Source: Schoenoplectus triqueter (taxonomy: Eukaryota; Streptophyta; Magnoliopsida; Poales; Cyperaceae). Taken from it: a stretch of DNA of 34,204 bases. The DNA lies in NCBI GenBank assembly GCA_964058805.1, contig CAXKVV010001172.1:1-34204 (forward strand), given 5' to 3'. The position numbers were made by a program, and so were the translations under genes. Shown piece by piece: positions 23,494 through 33,960 of the stretch (positions are counted from its first letter, which is position 1; every line of letters starts with the position of its first letter). The notes beneath the pieces were generated by a model. The model had not been told where the DNA came from, made no database searches, and worked only from the letters and a program-made list of their open reading frames with translations.

Positions 23494-23757
23494 GTATATA
23501 TAATTGTTCAATTAATTAATTTCAATTTGGTGAACAAATATATTTGTTGTTGTTAAACAAATAAATTTAATTCTAATTTGTCTGAGATTAAAGGCTTTGT
23601 TATCTTTGTTGGTGAACGAATATAATCTCTTTCAAATCCTTTAAAATATGTGAGTATTGTATTTTTTTTTTTTGGGTAACTATAGACACCTAAACCAAGC
23701 ACCATAGTCCATAGGCAGGTTTCAAGAAAAAACTTATGAAATGCAAACGCTTTATCC

Positions 23758-24440
23758 TAGGGGAGTAAACGGAGCGGACTCCGTATCTGAAAATTATCCG
23801 AAATATTATAAGCTTTTAAAAAATATTTCACGGTTTTTAACGATAAGATAATAATTTTGAGTTTAAACAGTTTAAACGAGAAAAATTAACGTTTTTAACG
23901 GTTTAAATGAAATGTTTTAACTTAACATTAAATATTTTGATAAAGTTAAAATGAAGTTTTTTAAAAGCTTTAAAATATATCATCCGTTAGAATATTAATT
24001 ATTCATATTCATATCCGTAAGAAATTATGTAGATATGAATATGAATTTATTTTCATACTCTATTATCTGTATCCGAAATAGAGCATATATTATAAAATTT
24101 TATTTATAAAATAATATTATTTATCAATATTTTTATTTATATACAATATTATTATTATAAATACTAACAAATATATGCATTACAAATACTTATTGTTAAT
24201 ATAACCAATAAATACTTATTTTTATTATATATATAGCTATTAGTAATATACATTAATTTTTATTTCATATCCAGCATAAAATATGTTAAATATTCGTTTC
24301 GTATTCGTATTCGTTTAAGACGGATTTGATATTGAATTTTGATATCCGTTTAATATTCATAATCGTATCTGTCAATAAGAACCGGATACAAATATAATTT
24401 CACTACTATTTGTTCCTAATCCATTCCGTTTACAACCCTA
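23758..24440. mobile_element. hAT-like MITE, 683 bp, related to the 2745 element
   Basis: The left end TAGGGGAGTAAACGGA and the right end (minus strand) TAGGGTTGTAAACGGAATGG form an inverted repeat. The same TAGGG-TTG-AAA terminus ends the elements at 2745 and 8031. Subterminal TATCCG/CGTATTCG motifs are abundant. The flanking 8-mers do not match, so the target duplication is either lost or displaced. Confidence 0.7.
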
Positions 24441-24855
24441 CATCCTTATATCATTGTCATTCCGGATTAGAAAAAAAAATCCTTTCAACTTTTGGATAAG
24501 TGTTCCTGTCAGAAGAGACCTTTGCTTAGTACAAAGAAGCATTCTTTTGAAGCATACTAAAGTATGCATGGTGAACATATTCTTTTTAGCCACTTAAATT
24601 ATATTATTTTTTTTCGCACTTCAAACATGGAAATGCAAGATATTGCATATATGATTGAAGGTTTTCTAAGAAAAAAAGGGGGAAGTAATACAATTTTTAA
24701 TTCAGTAGATCGATTCACATTTCACAGAGTTTAAATATTATTGATCAGCTTTCATTTCTATGCATAGTCAGGTTTTGCAAATTCTTTATTTAGTTAAGTA
24801 ATACATTTTTTAGGAAAATTTAGGTATGTACTCATGAAAACTTTATAATTAAAGA
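24441..24855. other. AT-rich spacer
   Basis: No gene, RNA or repeat structure was recognised. Confidence 0.5.
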
Positions 24856-26275
24856 TATCTCTATGAAATCTTTGAATTTGGGTATTTATCCATTTAAAAC
24901 CCACTATATCTGTTATTTGCTCAAAGAATGATTTATCTTAAATAAATCAACATTAAAATTCAGTAAAAAAAATGACATGATCAAATTAACCCTCCATCTA
25001 TTTGTCAACACACACTAGACTTTCTAATTATAACAATAATAAAACAATATGAAAGTATTATGATGTAGCTGATAACTATGTAACTTCAGTAATGAGGCTT
25101 GACTAAAGAAAACAGAGATTTGCTAGAAATCGTTGGAACAAAGGAAAATACTCCATTACGTGATCAAATCAGCGACATTCTGAGTTCTGTTCGTGATCAA
25201 ACGGTGGAGGATATATCCTCATCTCCAAGGGCGGGTAGCCTCTACAAAGTTTTTTTGTGCGGAGATTTTCACAAGGAGATTTTGACGGTAAGTCTAAATA
25301 TAAATTTTGATATATGAAATTTATTATTGTTAAATCATGAATTGATCTAACAGTTGAAAACAAAAGAACTGCAAGTCCCGCACCAGAAGATATCACCAGA
25401 GAATACTGTTCCCATCTCCGTCCTCGCTGCCTACTCTTCATCGCTACAGTCTTTTTAATCCTCATCTGATTCCTCCTCGCCGACCGATTGAGCAGAGTTC
25501 GAGGAGAACGATCTCTCTCTCCACTTCTTCCTCCTCCCATCGCGAAGCCAGTGTGAGAGATCCTCAGAATCAGTTGAGACTTGAAAGGAGCGACAAAGAC
25601 TTGAATTTCGTACTTGCTAGTCGTGAATAACACTAAATTTTTTACAATTTTGACGGTAAAAGAAAAGATATATGAGAGGGTTAATTTGGTCATATCACTT
25701 TTTTTATTGAAATTTTAATGTCGATTTATTTAAGATAGTTATATACCCGCGCGTTGCAGCAGAATTTTTTATTTAAATATTAAAATATTATAAGTTAAAA
25801 AAATTCACATTTATCTAATATTAAATTATAAATTCACCAAATTATAGAGAAAACATATAATAAAGACTATATTTAATCTTGGATGAGATTTTTGCACAAT
25901 ATAAGTTAATGATTCAGGATCTTTATAGCAAGAAAAGTAAATTATTCCAACATATATTATCACCATTAATTTCTTACCAAATATGCACAAGGTTGCTAAA
26001 TAAAAAAATAAAAATTATGGAAATAATAGTATATAAGGGAAAGAAATGGAGAGAAAGAGGGGATCAATGGACGCGATCACATACGTTCGATCAACCAACA
26101 ATAAATATTATCCGTCTAATTGAGGGATAAAATGGGTATAATAAAAATTTACCATTGACCCTCCAATTCTTAGATGCTTTATATAATAGTATAGATATAT
26201 TATTATTTTGATAAATAACAAATATAATGAGTTTTTAATGAGTAAATACTCAAATTTAAAGAATCTATGAGATAC
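24856..26275. mobile_element. Long-inverted-repeat element with gene-like cargo (possible Pack-MULE), Helitron-interrupted
   Basis: The left arm, 24856-24994, reappears inverted at 25677-25735 and 26196-26275. The right arm is split by a Helitron. Shared blocks include AAATTAACCCTC, GATTTATTTAAGAT, AAATAAC and CAAATT-AAAGA. Arms of about 140 bp around a GC-richer core suggest a Mutator-like element. The core (24995-25676) has an open frame at 25099-25317 ending in a donor-like GACGGTAAGT. On the minus strand there is a GGA/CGA-rich part around 25370-25590 encoding a basic stretch followed by a hydrophobic one (SLVISSGAGLAVLLFSTV). Neither is recognised, and they could be captured gene fragments. 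The outer ends and target duplication are not resolved, so the class is inferred. Confidence 0.6.
25736..26195 (-). mobile_element. Nonautonomous Helitron, copy 2 (460 bp)
   Basis: The minus strand begins TCTATACTATTATATAAAGC at 26195 and ends near GCGCGGGTATATAACTA at 25736, with the 3' hairpin bases CCCGC/GC(A)G at about 25746-25762 better kept than in copy 1. The flanks are host A (25735) and T (26196). The uninterrupted left arm of the surrounding inverted repeat reads AAGAT-AAATC at this point, confirming insertion between A and T with no duplication. The expected CTRR end reads ACTA-T here, so the last base may be lost or mutated. Confidence 0.85.
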
Positions 26276-27104
26276 CCCTGTTATGTATGTGAGCCTGATT
26301 CTAGGAGTATGCGGGGGTGACAGGAGGGCGGCAGCGCCTGCGAGCGATGTCTGAGGTTACGAAGTAAATTTTATTTGAGAAGTTAAATTATATTGAAATC
26401 CTTTCACTGATGGCCCAGATTAAGGTTTACAATTTATGAGTTTGTTTATATATATATATATATATATATATAATCTCTAATATAATTCCAAAAAAATATA
26501 ACCGAACTTTGAGTATTAGTGAAAACTGTTTTGGCAGCGGCCGTGAGTTTTCTTCCCTTTGAGGATTTCCCACGTAAATCTATGTGTGTTCTTGTTCTAA
26601 ATTTTTCTTATTTCATGTTATGTGATTGCTCTCTGGTTATTCGCTTCTCAACAACCTCCAATTAGCAAAATATTTATGGTACATACCTAATTTTCCTCAA
26701 TTTTTAGTAAAATAATACAGTTTCCACGATTGATTAGCTTCATTATAGTGCACAAACATAATTTAGTGATATATTATTTATTAATTTGGATATATTTTGA
26801 AATGAAATTTTAATAAGAATTAAATAAAAGTTTCTGATTTGAGAGGCATCAGCAGTAAGAGATTGCCATACTTGTGGAAAGGTCAAACAGAAAAACCTTT
26901 TACCACGGCTGTATTGGTCAATACTTTGAGGTTGACCAAGTCTAGAAGGGGCCAAGTTTAAAATTTAAATTGCGAGCTAAGACTTAAAGTTTTTATTAAC
27001 GATTAAACGAGTTATTAACGAGCTAATTCGGAACGAACCGATCACAATCCAATATTTTTTAGTCGAAACTAAATAGTTAGAGAATGATTGACAAGAAAGA
27101 AACC
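26276..27104. other. Intergenic DNA with (TA)n tract
   Basis: A (TA)n microsatellite lies at about 26447-26472. A stretch at 26985-27050 with GAGTTATTAACGAGC and TAATTCGGAAC loosely recalls the GAGCT-rich interior of the 8031 MITE and may be a fragment of such an element. No gene is recognised. Confidence 0.5.
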
Positions 27105-27106
27105 TA

Positions 27107-27445
27107 AGAGTGTATGTTTGGATGGGATAGAAATAGCATAATAGTTGATGTTATCGGAATAGAAATAACAGTTGTGTATCCAAACATAAATTTGCTGTTC
27201 CGAAACAGTAAAAATAACTATTATTATGCTATTCTGTGGTGATAATGAAATAACTGTTGTTCTTCTTATCTCTTCATTATTATTCTCAACAAACAATCCA
27301 AACAATATTTCTACCATCCAGAATAACATTATTTTTTTTACTATCCTCACACTAACCGAAAAATCACTATTTTTTCACTATCCTCATTTACTATTCTCAA
27401 TTCCTCTATTTTTATACTAGTCTTTGCACGATCCAAACACACCCT
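27107..27445. mobile_element. MITE, about 340 bp, with nested internal inverted repeat
   Basis: The left end AGAGTGTATGTTTGGAT and the right end (minus strand) AGGGTGTGTTTGGATCG are inverted repeats with a 2-base indel. TA or TAA/TTA flanks fit either a TA or a TWA target duplication (Tourist-like), but the exact boundary is ambiguous. Inside, AAATAGCATAATAGTT (27129-27144) is repeated inverted at about 27217-27234. Confidence 0.65.
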
Positions 27446-28869
27446 TAAAGTTTTGCTTGTGTGTGCATAAACATTTTGTGTCGGTTCTGATTATTGGGTT
27501 TTATATTCACTAATTTAGATTTTTTTTTATAATTAAAAAAGATAATTTTCAGAAACACCTCTCATTATTCTTTATTATTATTGTATATATGTATGAAAAT
27601 ATTTGTATCTGTATGCGCATAAACAATATTTTGATGTATGCGAGCTTTGCTCCAACAAAATATCAGAAAAGTGTCGTTAATCCATTATTGTGAGCAATCT
27701 TTTTATCATTATATAGATTCTGAACAATTCATATACTGGTGAAAATAAAAGTAAACTATATATCATTAGATTGAGTTCGTCAATCCCAATAACTTTCTGT
27801 ATTTTAATCAAAACCGTCACAATTATTAATCGGCACGAATTTATTCGCCAATTAAGATAAGATAAATTTGCAACATAAACCATCAAAATTACAATGAAGG
27901 AAGAATAATGAAAATGTTCCTTCAGTCAATGTACGTAGAAGCATAATTTAGTTTTGAAAAAAAGAATATTAAGTAAGGGTAGAAATGTTATAAAGTAAAA
28001 AAGAAATCTGTCATTGCTGACTATTGTAAATCAGGCTTTGAAGACACCATCACCCAAATTTAAAATAATTAGTGGGATAATTTTACCTGCTCATCTTATA
28101 CTCAGCTTCCTTCAGTCACGTGGTAATATATTATCTTTGTCAATTCAATAAAAGTAAAAAATTAAAAAAATTAGCTCCAATAAATTGGGAATGCTATTTT
28201 GTTTTTAATTTGTCTAAATTAAATTACAAGGCAAAGCTCGTTGGTGTGATCAGGTGTAGTGTCACATGGCTTTCGTGCATCATGATTTGCGGGGAATATT
28301 AAATTTCTCATCCTGTCATGCCTTAGATATGAAGGATTAACACTTACATTGAAAGAAACGTTGGTTATGTTTGTTAAACAACAGACATGATTTCTTTTGA
28401 GGAGATCATCGATCTTTATCATTGTACATCAAGGATTTTTAATGTGCATTCATGAGATTGTTACTTAGTATTAGCTCTAACATGTGAAGCTTTCAATTAT
28501 TGCCATAGAATTTTAAACAAAGCACACAAATGTCAGATTTTCAGATCAATAAATTAGTAAATAATTTCCAAAAATGCAGAACCCCAGTTTCTAGCCCTCA
28601 ATAATAGCTAGTACGAATATCCAGCAGGCAGCCAATTTGACCATCATACCTATCCAGATTTTGATTAAGTGGCCGATTAAACGGAGACGTCAATTAATTT
28701 TAAGATAAAATGGATCCATATGATGCCAAAATATTAACAATTACTAAAATTTAGTTGATAATTCTACTAATGTAGTTAATATTTATAATATTTACATTAT
28801 ATATAATTGAGTTCTCTTTCGAAACTCACTAGGATATATGTTAAATGAGTGAGGCTACGAAACTATATA
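27446..28869. other. Gene-free AT-rich DNA
   Basis: No gene, RNA gene or clear element was recognised. Short open frames at 27677-27886, 28120-28302 and 28219-28422 have no recognisable features. Confidence 0.5.
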
Positions 28870-29213
28870 TAGTACCGATCGGTTGGCGTATAGATCTATA
28901 CATCTATTTTTAAATTTAAAGTAGTCAATTTGAACAACTCAATATAATATGTATATGCAAAGTTATTTGTAAATAAAATTTTATATATTTTTTAGATTTT
29001 TTTACCATCTTATAATAGTTAGAAAATAATTTGATTTAAACATTATGAAATATTCAAAGAAATGTTTTTTAAAATATCTAAAAAATAATAAATAAAATTT
29101 GGTCAACAAATAAATATATATTATAAAGAACATAATGAGTAGTTCAAAAGCGTCTATTTAGATTTTAAAAATAAATAAAGATATAAATTCTCAACACTAA
29201 CTGATCTGTACTA
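28870..29213. mobile_element. Foldback-type MITE, 344 bp
   Basis: The left end TAGTACCGATCGGTTGGCGT and the right end (minus strand) TAGTACAGATCAGTTAGTGT are inverted repeats. Pairing continues inward for about 120 bp (for example TATTTTTAAA, TTTGAAC, ACTCA-TAT, AAATTTTAT), leaving a short centre. No convincing target duplication was found, so the superfamily is open. Confidence 0.7.
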
Positions 29214-29563
29214 ATATGTATAGCATTATAGCCTTACTCTACGTCAAGTTACAATAATTATTATTGTTTTTTTTAACTTGAAAAAAATCACCTAAAAGAA
29301 GTGAGAGATGTTAATTCACGCTTTATCGATCCATAGACATTAGAATAATATATATATATAATTTTTTTAACCAAGCTTATAAATAATAGTTCACAGTTAA
29401 CAAGTAATTATTCTGATATTGTTAATGATAACAAAACTCGTTTCTCTAAGGAAGGTTCAAGTTCTATGAATGCCTATGAAAAAGTAATATATGCTGGATT
29501 TAATGAGAGCTCAAATATTGGAAAAAAACAAATGTATCATTCATGCTTTAAAAATATTACAAT
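29214..29563. other. Spacer before the LINE
   Basis: AT-rich, with a short TA run at 29350-29360. The true 5' end of the LINE may lie here but could not be placed. Confidence 0.45.
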
Positions 29564-29937
29564 ATGAGTAATCAGAAAGCAAAAATTATTTATTCTCCGT
29601 TCTCCAAGAAAATTGCTCCAAGATTACTCCAAGATCACTCTTCTCGGTCTGTTACCGATTTTTCAAGAAATAGCCAACTCCATTCTTCTCTACACCATTC
29701 TCTTAATACTCTACGTCTACCATGCAACAATTTATTGCTCTGGCCTCTCAGATAATCGTTATACCACCGCCTCCTCAGATTTCGTTGGTTGATTCATCTT
29801 TTCCGAGGCACCCTCCACTAGCACCGATTCCTGTGCTTCAGCCTCCAGTTTTGTCTCCATTTTCTGTCCAACCGCCCATTCCTTTGTCTCTCCCTTCTGT
29901 TCCGACTGGAGACTCATCTCAAAATGCGTCTTTTTCC

Positions 29938-30394
29938 GGATTTTTTACTTAAACGACCTAAAAATAGATCTTAACTACAGAAACGGTCTAAGAGAAAATT
30001 CATTTTCACAAACGGTCTAACAAAGGGTGTGAGTTCAACTCACGCCCTTAAAACGCTATTTTCTCTGCTCTCCCGCTGTCCAAACAAAAGAGAGCAAAAT
30101 GACCCAAAGGACGTGAGTTGAACTCACGCCCTTTAAGTACACATATCGCATTAATATCATTTTTTTCACTTTCAGTATTTTTGAAAGATAACAACTAGAG
30201 CACATCAACGTCTAAAGGGCGTGAGTTCAACTCACGCCCTTTGTGTCTTTGGGCAGTGTTCGGGCAGACAAAATGGAGGTTTAAGGGCGTGAGTTGAACT
30301 CACGCTCTTATTTAGGCCGTTTGTGAAAATAACTTTGCTCTAATGTCGATTCTGTAGATAACATTGATTATTAGGCTCTTTAAGTAAAAAGTCC
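29938..30394. mobile_element. Foldback Mutator-like element (457 bp) inserted in LINE ORF1
   Basis: TCTTTTTCC flanks both sides (29929-29937 and 30395-30403), a perfect 9-bp target duplication as in the Mutator superfamily. The ends GGATTTTTTACTTAAA and (minus strand) GGACTTTTTACTTAAA start inverted repeats that pair, with indels, for about 180-195 bp each (29938-30133 against 30394-30215), including blocks CTACAGAA and TTTTCACAAACGG. Only about 80 bp in the middle is unpaired. There is no coding capacity. Removing one duplication and the insert rejoins the LINE sequence. Confidence 0.92.
30023..30309. repeat. Four copies of a 27-bp palindrome inside the foldback element
   Basis: Copies lie at 30023-30049, 30107-30133, 30215-30241 and 30283-30309. 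Each is the 13-base half AAGGGCGTGAGTT, one central base, then the exact reverse complement of that half. The central base alternates C, G, C, G, as expected if copies 3-4 are the inverted partners of 2-1. Copies 1, 2 and 4 each carry one substitution; copy 3 is perfect. They could be binding sites for a dimeric protein or fold as hairpins. Confidence 0.95.
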
Positions 30395-32121
30395 TCTTTT
30401 TCCTCTGTTGCATATACAATCCTAGCGATCTGTCTCTTTGTTCTAAACCTAATCTTCCTTCTACGACGCAATTTAGGGCAAAACTCAATTCTTTACAACA
30501 CCACAAATCGCTAGGAAATATGTTTGCTTTAGATGTGGTGATCAAGGTCACACAACTATTCAGTGTCGTAACTCTCTAGTTTGTTTTGCTTGTGGTCGTT
30601 TAGGTCATTGATCTCACCAGTGTAAATCTATCATGATGTTTCAACCGCCACCGTCAAAACTTTCTTCTCAAGCTATTACTAAAGCCAATGCTTTACCGGT
30701 TCTAAAGTTTTATCTTACTCCAGCAACTAAAAAATTCCATGAAACTATACAGTATATACTGATTTTTCACGATGAATTAGGTTTAGGCCCGATCTTTATT
30801 CAAACCTACCTTCAATAGAAATTTCCTTTTCCTGGTTGGTCGTGGGTGGCTAGAGCCCTACCCAGGCAAAAGTATCTCATTGAGCCTCCGAATGATGATT
30901 AAAGCAGTAGTATTTTAGCAAAGGGTGTGGTTATACTGGGTGATGTGCAATTTATTGTGGAACCGTATGATTTTAAAAAGTTTGATGCAGGTATGGATCC
31001 GATGATCTTATGGGTGAATATTACAGGTTTACCTCCTCATGTTTGGAAAAAGAAAGTTTTTAATCGTATAACTCTAAAATTAGGTGGTTATTTTATTGAG
31101 GAAGATCCACGTTCTTGGGAACATATAGATTTTACTATACTGAGAATTAGGGTGGGTGTGAAATCAAAAGATGTAGTTCTTCCTTATAGGAAAATGACTT
31201 TTATAGACGATGATGATTCTGTTTTATGATCTACTGTTTAAAGTAGAAGATGAGTTGGCTTTTTAAAGGATAAAATAATACTGGCAAAGCAAACCAGTTC
31301 CTCCAGCCTCTCAATTATCTGCTTCCCAGTCTGCTGATATTGTCATTACTGAACCCTCTCTTAATATTGAGCCTTCAATTTCTACTACTCAGCCTGATAC
31401 CTTACCTTCTATTACAGTACCTAACACTCAACCCATCCAGTCAACTCAGACTGTCCCTACTTCTTCTTTACCTCCTGTTGCCCTTCCATCCCAGTCAAAA
31501 CATGTCTCATCCTCTCAGCCTCCTTCCAAAGGGGTGGTTTCTTCTGATGAAGACTTACTAGACTATAAGACTGGGCCAGATGCTACTTCCTCTTTGGCTA
31601 TTACCCTTCAACTTAATAAGGATCCAACTTCTCATGAGGATAATTGAGACCCATGGGAACCCAATGTGGCTTCTCAACAGATGGTGGTTTATGTTGATCC
31701 AGAGGATAAGGGCAAACATAAGGCAGCTCAGGAACCTAGGCACAGTTCTAGATTACAATAAAATATGCAACTGACACTAGTTCCTTCAAAGGTATAATAT
31801 CTTCTAAGCCTGTTTTAGATACTACTTCTCTTTTAGATATTTTTATTTTGTTAATTTTAGTGATGCTGAAGTTATTTTATTATTTGATAACATAAGATTC
31901 TCTCTAGGTAGTCAAGATGACATAAAGAGTAATATAATTAATAAATTTAGGATTTTACTGAAATTAAGATTTACAAAAATAGTTAAGAAAAATATGTTAT
32001 AGTAGCTAATGAACAAAATAGGACTTTAGTCGACATTAGTGATGAGATTTTAGAGCTTTCTACTTAGTTTTATTTTCTTATTCTTCTTTCTAATGTATTT
32101 TAGATTACTTTCTTAGTTTTT

Positions 32122-33880
32122 ATGCATATCCTCTATTGGAACTGTAGGGAATTAGGTAAATTTCAGAGAAAAAAGCTCTTGAAAGATTATATATTAGATC
32201 ATCATATTGATATAGTAGCTATTAAAGAAACTAAACTTGAATCTTTACCTTCTAGAACTCTCAATTTTATTAGTACCTATATTTTAAATTGAATTTTTAA
32301 ACCTTCTGAAGGTAATTCAGGAGGTATTCTTGCTGGTATTAATGAATCTTTTTATAGTGTTTTAGATACATTTATACTTGATTTTTTCAGTTACTGTACA
32401 TTTAAGAAATAAATAAGATTCTTTTGATTGGTACTTCACTGTTGTTTATGGTCCCACAATTTCTACTAAAAGATAACTTTTTTTTTGCAAGAACTTGAAT
32501 ATCTGCATAACCTTAATTACATATCATGACAGCTAGTTTGAAATGGATTTTGGAAGGTGATTTCAATACCAAATTTTTTCATACTGTGGCTTCTAACAAT
32601 AAAAGAAAGAATTTTATCTTTTCCTTAGAGATTGACGGATCAATGGTTTTTGATCAAACTATACTTAGGAAACATGTTACATATTTTTATTGTAATTTAT
32701 TTGGTACTACTACAACAAAAACTATTTCTTTAGAATCTAACTTTTGAGATTCATGTACACATCTTACAGTAAAAACAAATTAAATTTTTAGAATCTCCTT
32801 TTACTGAAAAAGAAATTAAGCATGTTATTTTTCATGTGATCCAAATAAGGCACCGGGTCCATATAGTTTTTCCTTTTAATTCTATCAATCTTTTTAGGAC
32901 TTAGTTTCTAGAGATTTTTTCAAGCTTGTTAATGTTTTTTTTTTATTTTAATCAATTAGATGTTTCTAAACTTAATTCAGCAACTATATATTTGATTCTC
33001 AAAAAAACTGATGCAAACTTTATCACTAATTTTAGACCCATTAGTCTCATTAACTATAGTTTTAAGATCATTACTAAATTATTAGCTGATAGATTAGCTA
33101 CTGTTATGGATAGTTTAATAGATCATTCGCAAATAACATATATAAAAGATCGTTATATTATGGATAATGTTGTTTGTGCTCATGAAGTATTGCATCAAGT
33201 TAATAAAACAAAATCTCAAGGTGTTTTATTTAAAATTGATTTTGAAAAAGTTTTTGACAGAGTTAATTGGGACTTTTTACTTGAAACTCTAATAGGTAGG
33301 GCTTTGGTCCAAAATGGATACAATGGATTACTAATATATAAAATGGAAGTAAGACTTATATTAATTTCAATGGTGAATTATGTGCATACTTTCATTATAA
33401 GAGAGGTGTGAGACAGGGTGACCCTCTCTCTCCCTTCCTCTTTGATCTGGTTGCTAATGTTCTCAACATCCTCTTAGCTAATGCTAGGAAGCTAGGTTTT
33501 TTAAAAGGTTTAGGAGCTATAGGTGAGTGTTCAGGCTTAATTAACCTCTATTTTGCTGATGATACTCTTCTCTTTTTAGAGGCTAAACCTTATTATATTG
33601 AGGTGCTAAAATGGATATTAGTGTCATTTGAAGATCTATCTGGATTTAAAATTAATTATGAACAATATGAAATGATCACTTTGAATATTTTCCTTGAGGA
33701 AGGTGCAAATTTAGCTGATATTTTAGGTTGTAAAATATCATCTTTACCAATTACTTACTTATGTGTTCCTTTATATTTTAAGAAATTAAAAGATGAACAT
33801 TGGAATTTTCTGATTGAAAAAAATAGAAAAAAAACAAGGGTGGAAGGGTAAAATGCTCTCTATGGATATTAATGACCAAA
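32122..33880 (+). pseudogene. LINE ORF2 remnant (endonuclease and reverse transcriptase)
   Basis: It starts at ATG 32122 with MHILYWNCRELGK, then IDIVAIKETK, the APE-endonuclease N-terminus (the usual QETK has become KETK). A stop follows at about 32290. Most of the endonuclease is deleted by about 32500, where the linker WILEGDFNTKFFHT begins. RT blocks follow: FRPISLIN, KIDFEKVFDRVNW, VRQGDPLSPFLF and the catalytic YFADD at 33549-33563. A frameshift lies between 33290 and 33410, another near 33830, and several stops near 32740-32930. The frame after RT is lost. It is a dead copy. Confidence 0.88.
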
Positions 33881-33960
33881 TATCGTGGAGATGGTGTATA
33901 CTTTTTTTTTTATGAAGTGGCCTCTTTTGATTTTTGATACATTAATTCACTTTGTATTGA

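Larger units (their letters stand above)
29564..31770 (+). pseudogene. LINE ORF1 remnant (CCHC zinc-knuckle protein), interrupted
   Basis: The N-terminal part is Pro/Ser-rich (frame at 29722-29937). The reading is then cut by the 457-bp insertion at 29938-30394. Downstream, two C-x2-C-x4-H-x4-C knuckles follow each other: CFRCGDQGHTTIQC at 30525-30566, and a second at 30582-30623 with an in-frame TGA (30609-30611) after its histidine. A segment at 30927-31229 (VEPYDFKKFD, WVNITGLPPHVWKKK, LGGYFIEED) resembles the nucleic-acid-binding DUF4283-like region of plant LINEs. A Ser/Pro/Thr-rich tail ends near RHSSRLQ (about 31760). RNA binding by the intact parent protein is inferred. It is not functional. 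Confidence 0.8.
29564..33960 (+). mobile_element. Decayed plant L1-type LINE (non-LTR retrotransposon)
   Basis: ORF1 remnants with two CCHC knuckles are followed by ORF2 remnants with an APE-type endonuclease and a reverse transcriptase, in the order of plant L1 elements. Stops, frameshifts and deletions are numerous, so it is dead. The region after RT (RNase H or zinc-binding tail) is missing. The coding signal ends near 33880, and a T-rich 3' tail region follows. No target duplication was found, and the ends are approximate. Confidence 0.85.

Noticed and set aside
28115..28122. CACGTG G-box as a regulatory site
   Set aside because: It is an isolated hexamer with no gene nearby to regulate.
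30023..30309. CRISPR-like array (four similar repeats with spacers)
   Set aside because: The repeats are perfect palindromes at uneven spacing (84, 108 and 68 bp), the spacers are partly inverted copies of each other, and the whole sits in a transposon with a target duplication in a plant genome.
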